Notes: generated by a model from the sequence alone, not told the origin. Positions 1-8,977 are shown, counted from the first letter of the stretch. The stretch is 64,000 bases of DNA from CBFIDE01 sp965661265 (GCA_965661265.1 CBFIDE010000004.1:1-64000), one strand, 5' to 3'. Made by a program: numbers and translations.

Positions 1-46
1 TCGGTGGATGCTAAATGGTAATTCATTTCATTACTACTATACACGC

Positions 47-1714
47 CTAAAACAAACCTGATATCTTGCCAGATTCATCTATGTCAATATTCTCTGAAGC
101 TGGATGTAAAGGCAAGCCAGGCATGCGCATTATACTTCCCGCGATAGGAACTAAAAAGCCTGCCCCTGCTGCAATTTCAATTTCTCTAATTTGTAGATTG
201 AAATTTTCTACAATATTTCTTTTCTTGGCATCATCTGAGAATGAATACTGAGTTTTTGCCATGCAAATTGCCAAATCTTCTAAGCCAAGTTTTTCTATTC
301 TTCTTAAATCAACTTGAGCCTTTGCAGAATACTCAACGCTTTGAGCACCGTAAATTTCCTTAGCAATGATTTCGATCTTTTCCTTTACTCCTTGATTAAG
401 ATCATAAAGAGGTTTGAAATTACTTTCATTCTTAGCTAGGGTTGCCACGCAAAGCTCCGCTAATTCAATCGCTCCCTCTCCTCCTTTTGCCCAAACTTGA
501 GTGTCGGCTGCATTTATTCCAACTTCAGCGCACAATTCCTTTAGAAGATTAACTTCAGCCTCTGTATCATCCTTAAATCTATTGATTGCAACAACAGGCA
601 CAATTCCAAATTTAGAGGCATTATCTATATGCTTCTTTAAATTTGCAAAGCCAATCTTAAGAGCTACTAGGTCTTCATTCACAAGTTCATTTAACTCTTT
701 TCCACCATGATACTTCAAGGCTCTTACAGTAGCCACTAAAACTATAAGCTCAGGATTCAAGCCTGCCGCTCTTGATTTAATATCCAGGAATTTCTCTCCT
801 CCTAAATCAAATCCAAAGCCAGCTTCTGTCACCACATAATCTGCCATATGCAAACCTAATTTTGTAGCAATGGCGGTATTTGTTCCTTGAGCAATATTAG
901 CAAAAGGACCTCCATGAAGCAATGCCGGATTGCCTTCTAAGCTTTGAACCAAATTGGGTTTTATGGCATCTTTTAATAAACTGGCCATAGCGCCTTCTGC
1001 TTTTATATCTTTGGCGTAAACCGGCTTTTTATCGTAAGTGAAACCAACAAATATTTTCCCTATTCGATTTTTCAAATCTTGAATGTCTGTTGCTAAGCAA
1101 AGAATAGCCATAAGTTCTGAGGCAGCAGTAATATCAAAACCTGTTTCGCGCGGCATTCCATTTCCGGCACCTTGTCCTATTGTAATACTTCTTAATGCCC
1201 TATCATTTAAATCCATAACCCTTTTCCAAACCACAGACTTAGGGTTCAAATTAAGATCAGTATGATGATTCACTTGATTGTCAATTAATGCTGAAAGTAA
1301 ATTATGAGCTTTCTCCACAGCAGAAAGGTCGCCGGTGAAATGTAGATTAATATCTTCCATTGGAATCAATTGAGCATTTCCACCTCCGGTTGCTCCACCC
1401 TTCATTCCAAAAACAGGTCCTAGACTAGGCTCTCTCAATACAGCTAAGGAGTTATTCCCCAACTTCATTAGACCATCATTTAAACCTACACTCACCGTAG
1501 TTTTTCCTTCTCCTGCCGGAGTAGGATTAATGGCCGATACTAAGATTAGTTTTGAGTTCTTTTTGGCGGGTAATTCTTTGATAATCCTCTGATAGTCTAA
1601 TTTGGCTTTATCATGGCCATAAGGCAAATAATGATTTTCATCAATCCCGAGCTTGGCGGCTATTTCTTTAATCGGTTTTGGGCTATACTTCTGAGCAATT
1701 TCTAAATCAGTCAT
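47..1714 (-). CDS. fhs: formate--tetrahydrofolate ligase
   Basis: This cytoplasmic enzyme makes 10-formyl-THF from formate, THF and ATP, feeding purine and formyl-Met-tRNA synthesis. The 555 residues match the usual family length. An N-terminal nucleotide-binding loop with TPAGEGKTT lies near residues 65-73, and the glycine-rich stretch FGMKGGATGGG follows near 103-113. The protein ends naturally (stop at 47-49), so it is complete at the left edge. The ATG at 1714 is the only sensible start. It stands alone, 87 bp beyond the preceding lipoprotein gene on the same strand. I see no THF-riboswitch-like fold upstream and no clear -7 box. Identification rests on strong family resemblance along the whole length. 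Confidence 0.97.
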   Translation of the reverse strand: MTDLEIAQKYSPKPIKEIAAKLGIDENHYLPYGHDKAKLDYQRIIKELPAKKNSKLILVSAINPTPAGEGKTTVSVGLNDGLMKLGNNSLAVLREPSLGPVFGMKGGATGGGNAQLIPMEDINLHFTGDLSAVEKAHNLLSALIDNQVNHHTDLNLNPKSVVWKRVMDLNDRALRSITIGQGAGNGMPRETGFDITAASELMAILCLATDIQDLKNRIGKIFVGFTYDKKPVYAKDIKAEGAMASLLKDAIKPNLVQSLEGNPALLHGGPFANIAQGTNTAIATKLGLHMADYVVTEAGFGFDLGGEKFLDIKSRAAGLNPELIVLVATVRALKYHGGKELNELVNEDLVALKIGFANLKKHIDNASKFGIVPVVAINRFKDDTEAEVNLLKELCAEVGINAADTQVWAKGGEGAIELAELCVATLAKNESNFKPLYDLNQGVKEKIEIIAKEIYGAQSVEYSAKAQVDLRRIEKLGLEDLAICMAKTQYSFSDDAKKRNIVENFNLQIREIEIAAGAGFLVPIAGSIMRMPGLPLHPASENIDIDESGKISGLF

Positions 1715-1801
1715 CTTTTCATTTAAGCTATAAAATTAGCAGCTTTTATTGAAATAATTCGTGTTTTAGGCTTTCCTTTTGGCCTTCCGGCGATATTAAT
1801 T

Positions 1802-2407
1802 CTATCGCTTTAAAAATACCTTAGGGTAATTAAATGAATAGCTCTCCCCATTTGTAAAGTCAATCTCAATCGTAAGTTTTAATGAATCTACATCACTTGA
1901 GGGAAGCTGATCTAGAATAAAATCTTCACCATAAGACCGTGCAAAGTCACTATCTTTAATATAATCCTGAACATTGAGTTGAGTCAATCTTACCGTATTA
2001 AATAATAAATAATCAGCCACATCAGATCCGGCAGGGTGAGTAGAATCATACTCAAACGCACTTATCAACCTTATTGCTGAATAACGCTCAGATTTAACTC
2101 CACTTTCTCCGTTCATAGCACATGAGCAAGCGTATGCAGAAGACCCCCAATTAAAACTTGGTTTGGAGCATTCCGTTTCAGAAATATAATTAATTGAATA
2201 GGCTAAATTCATTCTTATTCCATGATTTAGATCTAAGGTATCTCTCTGCGATCTTGGAGATCCATTTGATGTGATATAGCCTGACTCAATCCCAAGAATA
2301 TCAATATATAAACCCTGAACTGGAGAGCAATTGCAGGGGTTCAACCAATCGCAAGCAGGAATCCCGATAAGGATTAAACCAATAAAGAAAAGTTTATACT
2401 TTCTCAT
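1802..2407 (-). CDS. hypothetical lipoprotein
   Basis: I do not recognise this 201-residue protein. The N-terminus has a lysine/arginine start, a hydrophobic core and a lipobox (GIPAC, Cys near residue 19), so it should be a lipid-anchored envelope protein. The mature part is rich in Cys near its start (CDWLNPCNC) and again around residues 85-105 (CSC), then has beta-strand-like alternation to the end. It follows the subtilisin gene by 11 bp on the same strand and is probably co-transcribed with it. A role connected with that secreted protease is only an inference from position. Confidence 0.75.
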   Translation of the reverse strand: MRKYKLFFIGLILIGIPACDWLNPCNCSPVQGLYIDILGIESGYITSNGSPRSQRDTLDLNHGIRMNLAYSINYISETECSKPSFNWGSSAYACSCAMNGESGVKSERYSAIRLISAFEYDSTHPAGSDVADYLLFNTVRLTQLNVQDYIKDSDFARSYGEDFILDQLPSSDVDSLKLTIEIDFTNGESYSFNYPKVFLKR

Positions 2408-2418
2408 GTCCTAAACAA

Positions 2419-4746
2419 TTAATCCTCCAATAAGATTGGAAGCGCTATTTTTTCAGAATCAACACTTTCAACAATTACGAAATATTCTCCTGATGGTTGG
2501 CAAGACAAATCCAATTTATGCTTTGATGTTGGAGAAAAGCTAAAAGAACTTACTAATTGACCACTCAAGCTGATTAGCTGAACACTTTTAAACGGCTCCC
2601 TTTCACTTTCTAATGTCAGCATCCCTGAACTAAGGTTAGGATAAAGTTTATAGGTCATATTCATGGTTTCTTGATCAGAAAAATAGAAATAGTCATAGCA
2701 TTTAGAAGTATCAATACACTCTCCTCTTTGAATTACAACAGCCACTTGAAGTTTAGCTGCCATAAAAAACTGCCGAGTATTGAATAAGGTCGAATCAATT
2801 GGCTTCATACTAGCGCAATCAATCCATAAATAGGAATCCATAGAATCGGGCGCAAGCCACAAAACTGCATCAGAAGTATCGATTACCGCAGAAATACTGT
2901 TAATTTTAAGATCTAAATAGCAGATAGAGTCACAGCCAGCACTATCTTTAGCAAAATGATGATAAAAGCCAGATTGATTGAAATTTAGAGCTGCTTTATC
3001 CCAATAATAGGCTTCGCAACTTTTAATTCTAATAGTATCTGATTGAAGTGATTCATAAATAGCACTTTTAGCATTGAGCTTTCCATACCCCCAATCAAAA
3101 TTAGGAACTGTACTTGTAAAAGCATCTGCTCTTGCACTTGATTCAAAAATCCTTTTTACTTGAAAAGGATCCAATTCCGGACATGCCTCTAACATCAAAG
3201 CTATGGTTCCGCTCACAATGGCAGTTGAAAATGATGTTCCTCCCTCAAAACCAAAATAGTAGGTTCTCCCTGCAATCTGAATAGAATCCGTAGCTCTATT
3301 CTTGGCAGAATTATCATAACTATTAAGGGATGATCGAATGGAATTTCCAGGCGCAACAATTTCCGGCTTTAAACGACCGTCAACACTAGGGCCTTTGGAA
3401 CTACGCGCCTCTAAATCACCAATCAAGCCAGGCCTTTGCACTAGCTGACCATTTCCTATTGTCCAATGTAAGGTAGAATTTGAGCTCCCAACCGTTATTG
3501 CTGCATTTGAATTTGCTCCTAAATCCGAGATAGTATAGGAAGAATTGCCATCATGAAAAGTATTCAAACCATAATTAGTAAACTGGGCATTTCCTATATG
3601 ATTAGTCCAAGCATGTATTTGTGCCGAATGGGATTTAATCTCAAATACGATATTCTTTCCAGCGGGCAGCTTATGCCCCAATTGATCAAAAGAAATCCAT
3701 GTTTGAGGCTTATAATTCAATGGGTCCTTTTCTAAATAATAGAGGACGTTGAAGGTGTCGGAGACTCCACCAAAATCATAGCTGAAGGATTGACTAGTGA
3801 AAGAGAAGGAGCCTAAAGGTATATTAAATGGATGCATCCAGAGGCTTGAAGTGTCAAAACTCTCATTCAAAGAATCCCAAATACCTACTCTTATTTCGTA
3901 TCTATCTATGGTATCCAAACCCCAAAAATCAGCAGTAACTCTTGAGTTATTAGGCCTATCCAGACTTAAGCCCGTTCTAATTATGCTGTCTGTTGGGCTA
4001 AATGACTTTTCCAAATGAACTTTTTGATCACCTAGGTTTGAAGCACTACAGACTATAATTCGACCAGGTCCAGACACACTATCAATATAAGTGTCTAAAG
4101 AAGTCGTTCCATCATGAGGGCCAATGGGATTTGCTAAACTTAAATTAATCACACAGGGCAAACCCAAACTGTCTGCCAAATTAAAAACATGCTCAATTGC
4201 ATATTCAATTTCTTTGGGCCCAGAACCCTCTACTGAGACTAGGGCTATTTTGGCCAAAGGAGCAATTCCTCTAAAATGATTTCCCAAACTAGCTCCTGCA
4301 CCTGCTATTATATTAGCCACTTGTTGACCATGTGAGTAATTAATTTTATCTGTTTGCAAGGCCTGAATAAGAGTTGGATTAGAATAATAAAAGCCAAATG
4401 GTGGGCTAGAATTAAGCACCTTATTTTGATTCCAATAAGAAATGATTCTGTAATTGGCTATGCCGCTTGTGTCATACCAGACCGGGCTATTAAAATCAAA
4501 ACCATAGTCTATTACACCGATAAGCACATCTTTACCACTATAATTCTTAAGAACAGAATCCTGAGATAAGGAGTCTAGTCCTATTATTATTTTAGAAGTA
4601 TCAATTTTTGAGAAAACCAAAATTTTATTGCTGCAAGAAGGAAAAGGAAATGATGCATTACTCTGAGTAGAATATACAACTAAGACCAAAACAATCAGAC
4701 TAAATACTAATACTGGTTTTCTTAGATTTTTAAGCACTCTGATCAT
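2419..4746 (-). CDS. secreted S8 subtilisin-like peptidase with T9SS type A sorting domain
   Basis: A 775-residue serine protease predicted to be exported by Sec and then the T9SS. A signal anchor covers about residues 10-30. The catalytic triad is readable: Asp80 (VLIGVIDYG), His139 (YSHGQQVAN), Asn201 as oxyanion residue (VINLSLAN) and Ser505 (GGTSFSTA). The usual run SSKGPSVDGRLKPEIVAPG precedes the serine by about 40 residues, and roughly 270 residues of inserted beta-rich sequence lie between Asn201 and that run. The last 80 or so residues begin YKLYPNLSSG and have the short-strand pattern of the type A C-terminal sorting domain (LISLSGQLV, PSGEYFVIV). The histidine box HGQQVA departs from the usual HGTHVAG but keeps the catalytic His. 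Likely nutritional or surface-processing protease; substrate unknown. Confidence 0.92.
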   Translation of the reverse strand: MIRVLKNLRKPVLVFSLIVLVLVVYSTQSNASFPFPSCSNKILVFSKIDTSKIIIGLDSLSQDSVLKNYSGKDVLIGVIDYGFDFNSPVWYDTSGIANYRIISYWNQNKVLNSSPPFGFYYSNPTLIQALQTDKINYSHGQQVANIIAGAGASLGNHFRGIAPLAKIALVSVEGSGPKEIEYAIEHVFNLADSLGLPCVINLSLANPIGPHDGTTSLDTYIDSVSGPGRIIVCSASNLGDQKVHLEKSFSPTDSIIRTGLSLDRPNNSRVTADFWGLDTIDRYEIRVGIWDSLNESFDTSSLWMHPFNIPLGSFSFTSQSFSYDFGGVSDTFNVLYYLEKDPLNYKPQTWISFDQLGHKLPAGKNIVFEIKSHSAQIHAWTNHIGNAQFTNYGLNTFHDGNSSYTISDLGANSNAAITVGSSNSTLHWTIGNGQLVQRPGLIGDLEARSSKGPSVDGRLKPEIVAPGNSIRSSLNSYDNSAKNRATDSIQIAGRTYYFGFEGGTSFSTAIVSGTIALMLEACPELDPFQVKRIFESSARADAFTSTVPNFDWGYGKLNAKSAIYESLQSDTIRIKSCEAYYWDKAALNFNQSGFYHHFAKDSAGCDSICYLDLKINSISAVIDTSDAVLWLAPDSMDSYLWIDCASMKPIDSTLFNTRQFFMAAKLQVAVVIQRGECIDTSKCYDYFYFSDQETMNMTYKLYPNLSSGMLTLESEREPFKSVQLISLSGQLVSSFSFSPTSKHKLDLSCQPSGEYFVIVESVDSEKIALPILLED

Positions 4747-4782
4747 ATCAAAGGTTAGGGTAACAAGTTAAGGAAAAGAAAC

Positions 4783-4814
4783 AAAAAAGCCCGTCATCTT
4801 AATGACAGCCTTTT
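4783..4814 (-). terminator. rho-independent terminator after the small secreted protein gene
   Basis: Read on the minus strand, GTCAT and ATGAC pair around a TAAG loop. The stem extends outward through a T-G and a C-G pair, one mismatch and three more pairs, then six T residues follow. It lies 26 bp past the stop of the gene at 4841 and upstream of the subtilisin gene, so it separates the two transcription units. Confidence 0.75.
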
Positions 4815-4840
4815 AACTAAGGAACTCACCCTAACTCTAA

Positions 4841-5203
4841 TTAATAAAGAACCTCAGATTTTTGTTTCGCTAGATTGGTGTTCATATTAAGATCTACGAT
4901 CTTGATTGCACCAGGAATTACAAGAATGTTGCTTGCGTATCTGAATCTATTAGACCCATTAGTTACTTCAACATCATATAGGCCAGCTACAATTTCATCT
5001 AGAAAAAGAACCCCATATTCATCAAGCTTATGGAATGTAACCTCAGAAGTTTCCTTATTAACTACTCTTACTTGACACTCCTTGATTTCCTTTGTAGAAA
5101 TACTACTCACTACTAGTCTTAGTCCAGAGTTTCCTGCTTGAGCAGTTGATACTAAACTTAAAAGACTCATAATTGCGATAATAATAAATTTGCTATTTTT
5201 CAT
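4841..5203 (-). CDS. small secreted beta-rich protein
   Basis: A 120-residue protein with a clear signal peptide (residues 1-22, ending STAQA). The reading frame stays open upstream to 5323, but I place the start at 5203 because the signal peptide begins there and a perfect -7 promoter box lies inside the longer frame (5260-5267). The mature part has about six predicted strands (LRLVVSSI, CQVRVVNK, GVLFLDEI, GLYDVEVTN), like carboxypeptidase-regulatory or transthyretin-like beta sandwiches. One Cys is present. No named family recognised. It is a single-gene unit with its own promoter and terminator. Confidence 0.7.
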   Translation of the reverse strand: MKNSKFIIIAIMSLLSLVSTAQAGNSGLRLVVSSISTKEIKECQVRVVNKETSEVTFHKLDEYGVLFLDEIVAGLYDVEVTNGSNRFRYASNILVIPGAIKIVDLNMNTNLAKQKSEVLY

Positions 5204-5259
5204 AATGTTTGTTTTTGAATTATTGACAGGACAAATGTTTGATTTTGAGGCCGCTTGGA

Positions 5260-5267
5260 CAAAAGTA
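5260..5267 (-). promoter_or_regulatory. -7 promoter box for the small secreted protein
   Basis: On the minus strand this reads TACTTTTG, a perfect match to the Bacteroidota -7 consensus TAnnTTTG. It lies 56 bp before the ATG at 5203. No convincing -33 TTG is seen at the usual spacing. It supports choosing the downstream start codon. Confidence 0.55.
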
Positions 5268-5360
5268 GTACTACCTCTTCTGAAAAAGGAGTATAAATAC
5301 CGACTAACACAAAAACTACTCATTTTAAGACAGTTAAACCCTAGCTCAATTCTATTTTAT

Positions 5361-5368
5361 TAGTTTTG
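5361..5368 (+). promoter_or_regulatory. -7 promoter box for the chimeric pseudogene
   Basis: TAGTTTTG matches TAnnTTTG exactly and lies 22 bp before the ATG at 5391 that opens the lipoprotein signal peptide. This suggests the promoter of the former lipoprotein gene is still intact. No good -33 element was found. Confidence 0.5.
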
Positions 5369-5390
5369 AGAGATAACCAATTAAACAATT

Positions 5391-5870
5391 ATGAAAATCA
5401 TTAAAACATTAAGCTTATTATCAATTGTTCTATTGATAGCATGCCAAGAAAACATCCAGAACTCAAGGTAATCATGCTCAGCATGAATAATAGCACCAAG
5501 CATATGCTTGAATTTGTGGAGGAAGGTGCGAATGCTTATTTACTAAAAGAAACTAGTCCAGATGAACTTGAGGAAGCTATTCAACAAGTTATGAGCAAAG
5601 GCACTTATATTAATGAAAATCTCTCCGAGGCTTTTTTCAATTCATTGCAAAAAAAACGAAAGTCAAAAGGCCTTCTCTACTGAGCTCAGCAGTAGAGAAG
5701 TTGAAGTTTTGCAGCTTATTTGTGAAGAAAAGACAAATGCTGAAATTGCCGAAATGCTATTCCTAAGTAGTAGAAGAGTAGAAAATCATAGAAGGCATTT
5801 ATTAGAAAAAACAGATTCTAGAAACACTGCAGGTTCAGTTAAATACGCCATTCAAAAAAACCTTATTTAA
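5391..5870 (+). pseudogene. lipoprotein signal peptide fused to a 5'-truncated, frameshifted LuxR-family response regulator
   Basis: Reading from ATG 5391 gives a lipoprotein signal peptide with lipobox LLIAC, then only eight more residues before a stop at 5469-5471. Overlapping it in another frame from 5441 is the second half of a NarL/LuxR response-regulator receiver: VIMLSM strand, conserved Ser and the YLLK lysine. The phospho-acceptor Asp and acidic pair are absent. After eight A residues at 5649-5656 the frame shifts by +1 into a complete GerE helix-turn-helix (SSREVEVLQLI through RRVENHRRHL), ending at 5870. Removing one A rejoins receiver and HTH. The simplest reading is an old deletion joining two genes, then homopolymer slippage. 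The stop abuts the stop of the convergent gene at 5871. A working regulator is unlikely. Confidence 0.85.
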
Positions 5871-6815
5871 TTATTTCTTGGCTGGAAGATATTCTAATAG
5901 CATATCCTCATGATCCATTTCAAAATTCTCACCAAATCTCTCTAAATTTTTACTAAACTTCTCAAGATCCTTTTTAGCATCATCGTATTCATCTTCTTCA
6001 ATAAATCTATTGGATAATATTTCAGTCAATGGATACAATGTCGTCTCTACCTCTTCGCTAAAATCTTCTAAGGTTCTTTTTACGTTTTTATATAGAAAAT
6101 CATCCCCTTCAAAACCTTCATAATCCTCTATAATTAGTAAAGAAGTTCTAATGGCTCTTGCTGTTTCATCTACTATAGTTTCTACAGTATCAAGATTGTC
6201 ATTTTCAACCGCCTTAACAAGGTTGAGCATATTTATATAAGGAACATAAAAAGCCTTCCTCATATCTTTCGAATAGTCATTAGCTTCATCAAAACTAGTG
6301 ATTCTTTTTGCAGTCTCTATATCCTCTTTAAAATTAAGCTCATGTAGTTTGGAGAAATAATCCATTGCAGCTTCTATCTTATATAGACCTTCGTAATAAT
6401 AGTCTTCTGCAGCCTGAAGGGTATCATAATAGTAGTTCAGAGTGTCTAAGTTTCTAGTCATACCCACTCTCATACTGTCAGCGCACGCAAAATTTCCGTT
6501 AAAAGCAATGAGCATATAATCTAAGCCTTCAATAAATTCTTTTTGGAGCAAGTCACTATCTGCATAAGGACCTACTCTTTCTATAGTAACCTTAGTATCA
6601 TTTAACTGAGAAGCCACTAACTCTCTATACTTATTTACTCTACGTGGGTCGCCACCCTTCAAAGATCCCTCTAAATACAAAAGATCCTTTTTATTGATCT
6701 TACGCATCTCATTATAGAAGTTCTTATAGTAGCCTTTAGGATCATTATTTGTTCTTTGGGCTGCAGCAGCAAAAGAAATTATCAAGCAAAGAAAAAGAAG
6801 GTTGAGGTGTTTCAT
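5871..6815 (-). CDS. hypothetical secreted helical protein
   Basis: A 314-residue protein with a signal peptide (residues 1-19, ending FAAAAQ). The rest is almost entirely helical, acidic and rich in Glu, Asp and Lys, with many Tyr in the middle (DTLNYYYDTLQ, DYYYEGLYK). It resembles uncharacterised periplasmic or surface proteins of Bacteroidota, possibly the LIC_11966-like family, but I cannot confirm that by eye. A perfect -7 box sits 17 bp upstream. Its stop codon directly abuts that of the regulator pseudogene on the other strand. Function unknown. Confidence 0.75.
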   Translation of the reverse strand: MKHLNLLFLCLIISFAAAAQRTNNDPKGYYKNFYNEMRKINKKDLLYLEGSLKGGDPRRVNKYRELVASQLNDTKVTIERVGPYADSDLLQKEFIEGLDYMLIAFNGNFACADSMRVGMTRNLDTLNYYYDTLQAAEDYYYEGLYKIEAAMDYFSKLHELNFKEDIETAKRITSFDEANDYSKDMRKAFYVPYINMLNLVKAVENDNLDTVETIVDETARAIRTSLLIIEDYEGFEGDDFLYKNVKRTLEDFSEEVETTLYPLTEILSNRFIEEDEYDDAKKDLEKFSKNLERFGENFEMDHEDMLLEYLPAKK

Positions 6816-6832
6816 ATCATTATGTTCTGTTA

Positions 6833-6840
6833 CAAATATA
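6833..6840 (-). promoter_or_regulatory. -7 promoter box for the secreted helical protein
   Basis: The minus strand reads TATATTTG, a perfect TAnnTTTG match, 17 bp before ATG 6815. The place where a -33 element would sit falls in the T-run of the groEL terminator, so terminator and promoter are nested back to back. Confidence 0.6.
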
Positions 6841-6854
6841 AGGGTATGGATGAA

Positions 6855-6890
6855 TAAAAAAAGCCCCTAAGGCAAAATGCTTTAGGGGCT
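6855..6890 (-). terminator. rho-independent terminator of groESL
   Basis: A 12-bp stem, AGCCCCTAAGGC with GCTTTAGGGGCT (one G-T pair), encloses an AAAAT loop. On the minus strand it is followed by TTTTTTATT. It begins 20 bp after the groEL stop at 6911. This is a textbook intrinsic terminator. Confidence 0.95.
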
Positions 6891-6910
6891 CTATAACTAA
6901 TTCAAAGAAT

Positions 6911-8551
6911 TTACATCATTCCTGGCATTCCTCCACCCATTCCGGCTGGCATTCCACCTCCACCATCATTTTCACTTGGAATATCTGTAATAGTAGCTTC
7001 TGTAATTAAAAGCATACCCGCAACAGAAGATGCATTTTCTAAAGCCACTCTGGTTACTTTTGTAGGATCAATAATACCAGCTTGAAGCATATTCTCATAC
7101 ACCTCAGTCTTGGCGTTAAATCCAAAGTCATCCTTTCCTTCTTTCACTTTGCTTACAATAACAGAACCTTCAAGGCCTGCATTATGAACAATCTGACGTA
7201 AAGGCTCTTCAATTGCTCTAGCGATAATCTGAGTACCTGTGGTTTGATCATCATTATCACCTTTCATGTTTTCAAGAGACAAAGCAGCTCTTACCAAAGC
7301 AACACCACCACCAGGAACAATCCCTTCTTCAATGGCCGCTCGTGTAGCAGCAAGTGCATCATCTACTCTATCTTTTTTCTCCTTCATCTCAACCTCAGAA
7401 GCCGCTCCAACATATAAAACAGCTACTCCACCTGCTAATTTTGCAAGTCTTTCTTGAAGCTTTTCGCGATCATAATCAGAAGTAGTACTTTCTATCTGAG
7501 CTTTAATTTGATTCACTCTAGCCTTGATGTCATCCTTAGATCCAGCTCCATTAACCATGATAGTATTATCCTTATCAATAGTCACTTTTTCTGCTGTACC
7601 TAACATTTCAATAGTAGCATTCTCAAGAGTATAACCTCTTTCTTCGCTAATTACAGTACCTCCAGTTAGGATAGCTATATCTTCTAGCATTGCCTTACGG
7701 CGATCTCCAAACCCTGGCGCTTTAACAGCAGCTACTTTAAGACTTCCTCTTATTTTATTGACCACAAGAGTTGCTAAAGCTTCTCCGTCTAAATCTTCAG
7801 AAACAATGATTAGCCCTTTACCACTTTGAGCCACTGGCTCAAGTACAGGTAAAAGCTCTTTCATATTGCTTATTTTCTTATCATAAAGTAAGATATATGG
7901 GCTATCCATTTCAGTGATCATCTTCTCAGAATCAGTCACAAAATATGGAGAAAGGTAACCTCTGTCAAACTGCATTCCTTCTACAACATCCACATAAGTT
8001 TCTGTTCCTTTAGCCTCTTCTACAGTAATAACTCCCTCTTTCTTTACTTTACTCATTGCTTCAGCAATAAGCTTACCGATAGTAGCATCATTGTTAGCAG
8101 AGATACTTGCAACTTGCTCAATCTTCTCATTGCTATCACCTACTTCTTGAGACTGAGATTTTAAATTCTCAATAACAATCTCAACAGCCTTATCCATTCC
8201 TCTTTTCAACTCCATTGGAGATGCGCCAGCGGCAACATTTTTCATTCCTTGAGTATAGATAGCTTGAGCTAAAACAGTAGCCGTTGTAGTTCCATCACCT
8301 GCAACATCTGCAGTTTTAGACGCTACCTCCTTTACCATTTGAGCGCCTAGATTTTCAACTCTATCTTCTAGTTCAATTTCTTTTGCAACAGATACACCAT
8401 CCTTAGTTACTGAAGGAGATCCAAAGGATTTCTCAATAATTACATTTCTACCCTTAGGTCCTAATGTTACTTTTACTGCATTTGCTAATTGATCCACTCC
8501 TCTTTTGAGGGCATCTCTTGCTTCCAGATTAAATTTTATTTCTTTAGCCAT
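6911..8551 (-). CDS. groEL: 60 kDa chaperonin GroEL
   Basis: The 546-residue subunit of the double-ring chaperonin that folds cytosolic proteins with GroES using ATP. The full family is present from MAKEIKFNLEARDAL onward, with the nucleotide-binding GPKGRNV (31-37) and GDGTTT (85-90). It ends in the typical flexible Gly/Met tail (GGGMPAGMGGGMPGMM). Start and stop are unambiguous. It follows groES by 34 bp in a two-gene operon and is closed by a strong terminator. No odd residues seen. Confidence 0.99.
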   Translation of the reverse strand: MAKEIKFNLEARDALKRGVDQLANAVKVTLGPKGRNVIIEKSFGSPSVTKDGVSVAKEIELEDRVENLGAQMVKEVASKTADVAGDGTTTATVLAQAIYTQGMKNVAAGASPMELKRGMDKAVEIVIENLKSQSQEVGDSNEKIEQVASISANNDATIGKLIAEAMSKVKKEGVITVEEAKGTETYVDVVEGMQFDRGYLSPYFVTDSEKMITEMDSPYILLYDKKISNMKELLPVLEPVAQSGKGLIIVSEDLDGEALATLVVNKIRGSLKVAAVKAPGFGDRRKAMLEDIAILTGGTVISEERGYTLENATIEMLGTAEKVTIDKDNTIMVNGAGSKDDIKARVNQIKAQIESTTSDYDREKLQERLAKLAGGVAVLYVGAASEVEMKEKKDRVDDALAATRAAIEEGIVPGGGVALVRAALSLENMKGDNDDQTTGTQIIARAIEEPLRQIVHNAGLEGSVIVSKVKEGKDDFGFNAKTEVYENMLQAGIIDPTKVTRVALENASSVAGMLLITEATITDIPSENDGGGGMPAGMGGGMPGMM

Positions 8552-8585
8552 TTTACTATTTGTTTTTTGGTTCTTAAAAATTCAT

Positions 8586-8867
8586 TTAGCCTAAAATCGC
8601 ATAGATTTCAGCTTCCTTCATGATTAAATAATCCTTTCCTTCATGTCTCAGTTCTGTACCACCATACTTTCCATAAAGAACAGTATCGCCTACTTTTACA
8701 GTAAGTGGCTCATCAACTTTGCCATTTCCTACGGCCACAACGACACCTTGTTGAGGCTTTTCCTGAGCAGTATCAGGAATGATAATTCCAGAAGCAGTTT
8801 TAGTCTCAGCAGCGCTAGGCTCTATGAGAACTCTATCTGCTAATGGGCGAACATTCAATTCAACCAT
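8586..8867 (-). CDS. groES: 10 kDa co-chaperonin GroES
   Basis: The 93-residue lid of the GroEL chamber. The mobile loop that contacts GroEL is recognisable around residues 16-32 (ETKTASGIIIPDTAQEKP), followed by the roof hairpin and the conserved VKVGDTVLYGKYGG. The length is typical. It is first gene of groESL. The 200-bp upstream region has no obvious CIRCE element, but two direct TGACA repeats lie about 100-110 bp before the start and are listed separately. Confidence 0.99.
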   Translation of the reverse strand: MVELNVRPLADRVLIEPSAAETKTASGIIIPDTAQEKPQQGVVVAVGNGKVDEPLTVKVGDTVLYGKYGGTELRHEGKDYLIMKEAEIYAILG

Positions 8868-8964
8868 TTTCTATAGTTTTTAAGTTTAAAATATATTTTC
8901 AATAGTCTCTTCTAGACATAAAGTGTGCCAATACAATAAGCACCATAATAGGCCACAATATAAC

Positions 8965-8977
8965 TGACAGCATGACA
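8965..8977. promoter_or_regulatory. direct TGACA repeats upstream of groES
   Basis: TGACA occurs twice with a 3-bp spacer (8965-8969 and 8973-8977), giving an 8-bp period, about 98-110 bp before the groES start and beyond the secG terminator. On the groES strand it reads TGTCA-N3-TGTCA. Position suggests a binding site for a heat-shock or stress regulator of groESL, but this is inference from one copy. Confidence 0.3.

Noticed and set aside
5204..5323. N-terminal extension of the small secreted protein.
   Set aside because: A clean signal peptide begins at 5203 and a promoter box lies inside the extension.
8912..8931. A perfect -24-like TTGGCAC on the groES strand, suggesting a sigma-54 promoter for groESL.
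   Set aside because: The -12 half is poor (ATGT in place of TTGC), and one match in this AT-rich gap is weak evidence.
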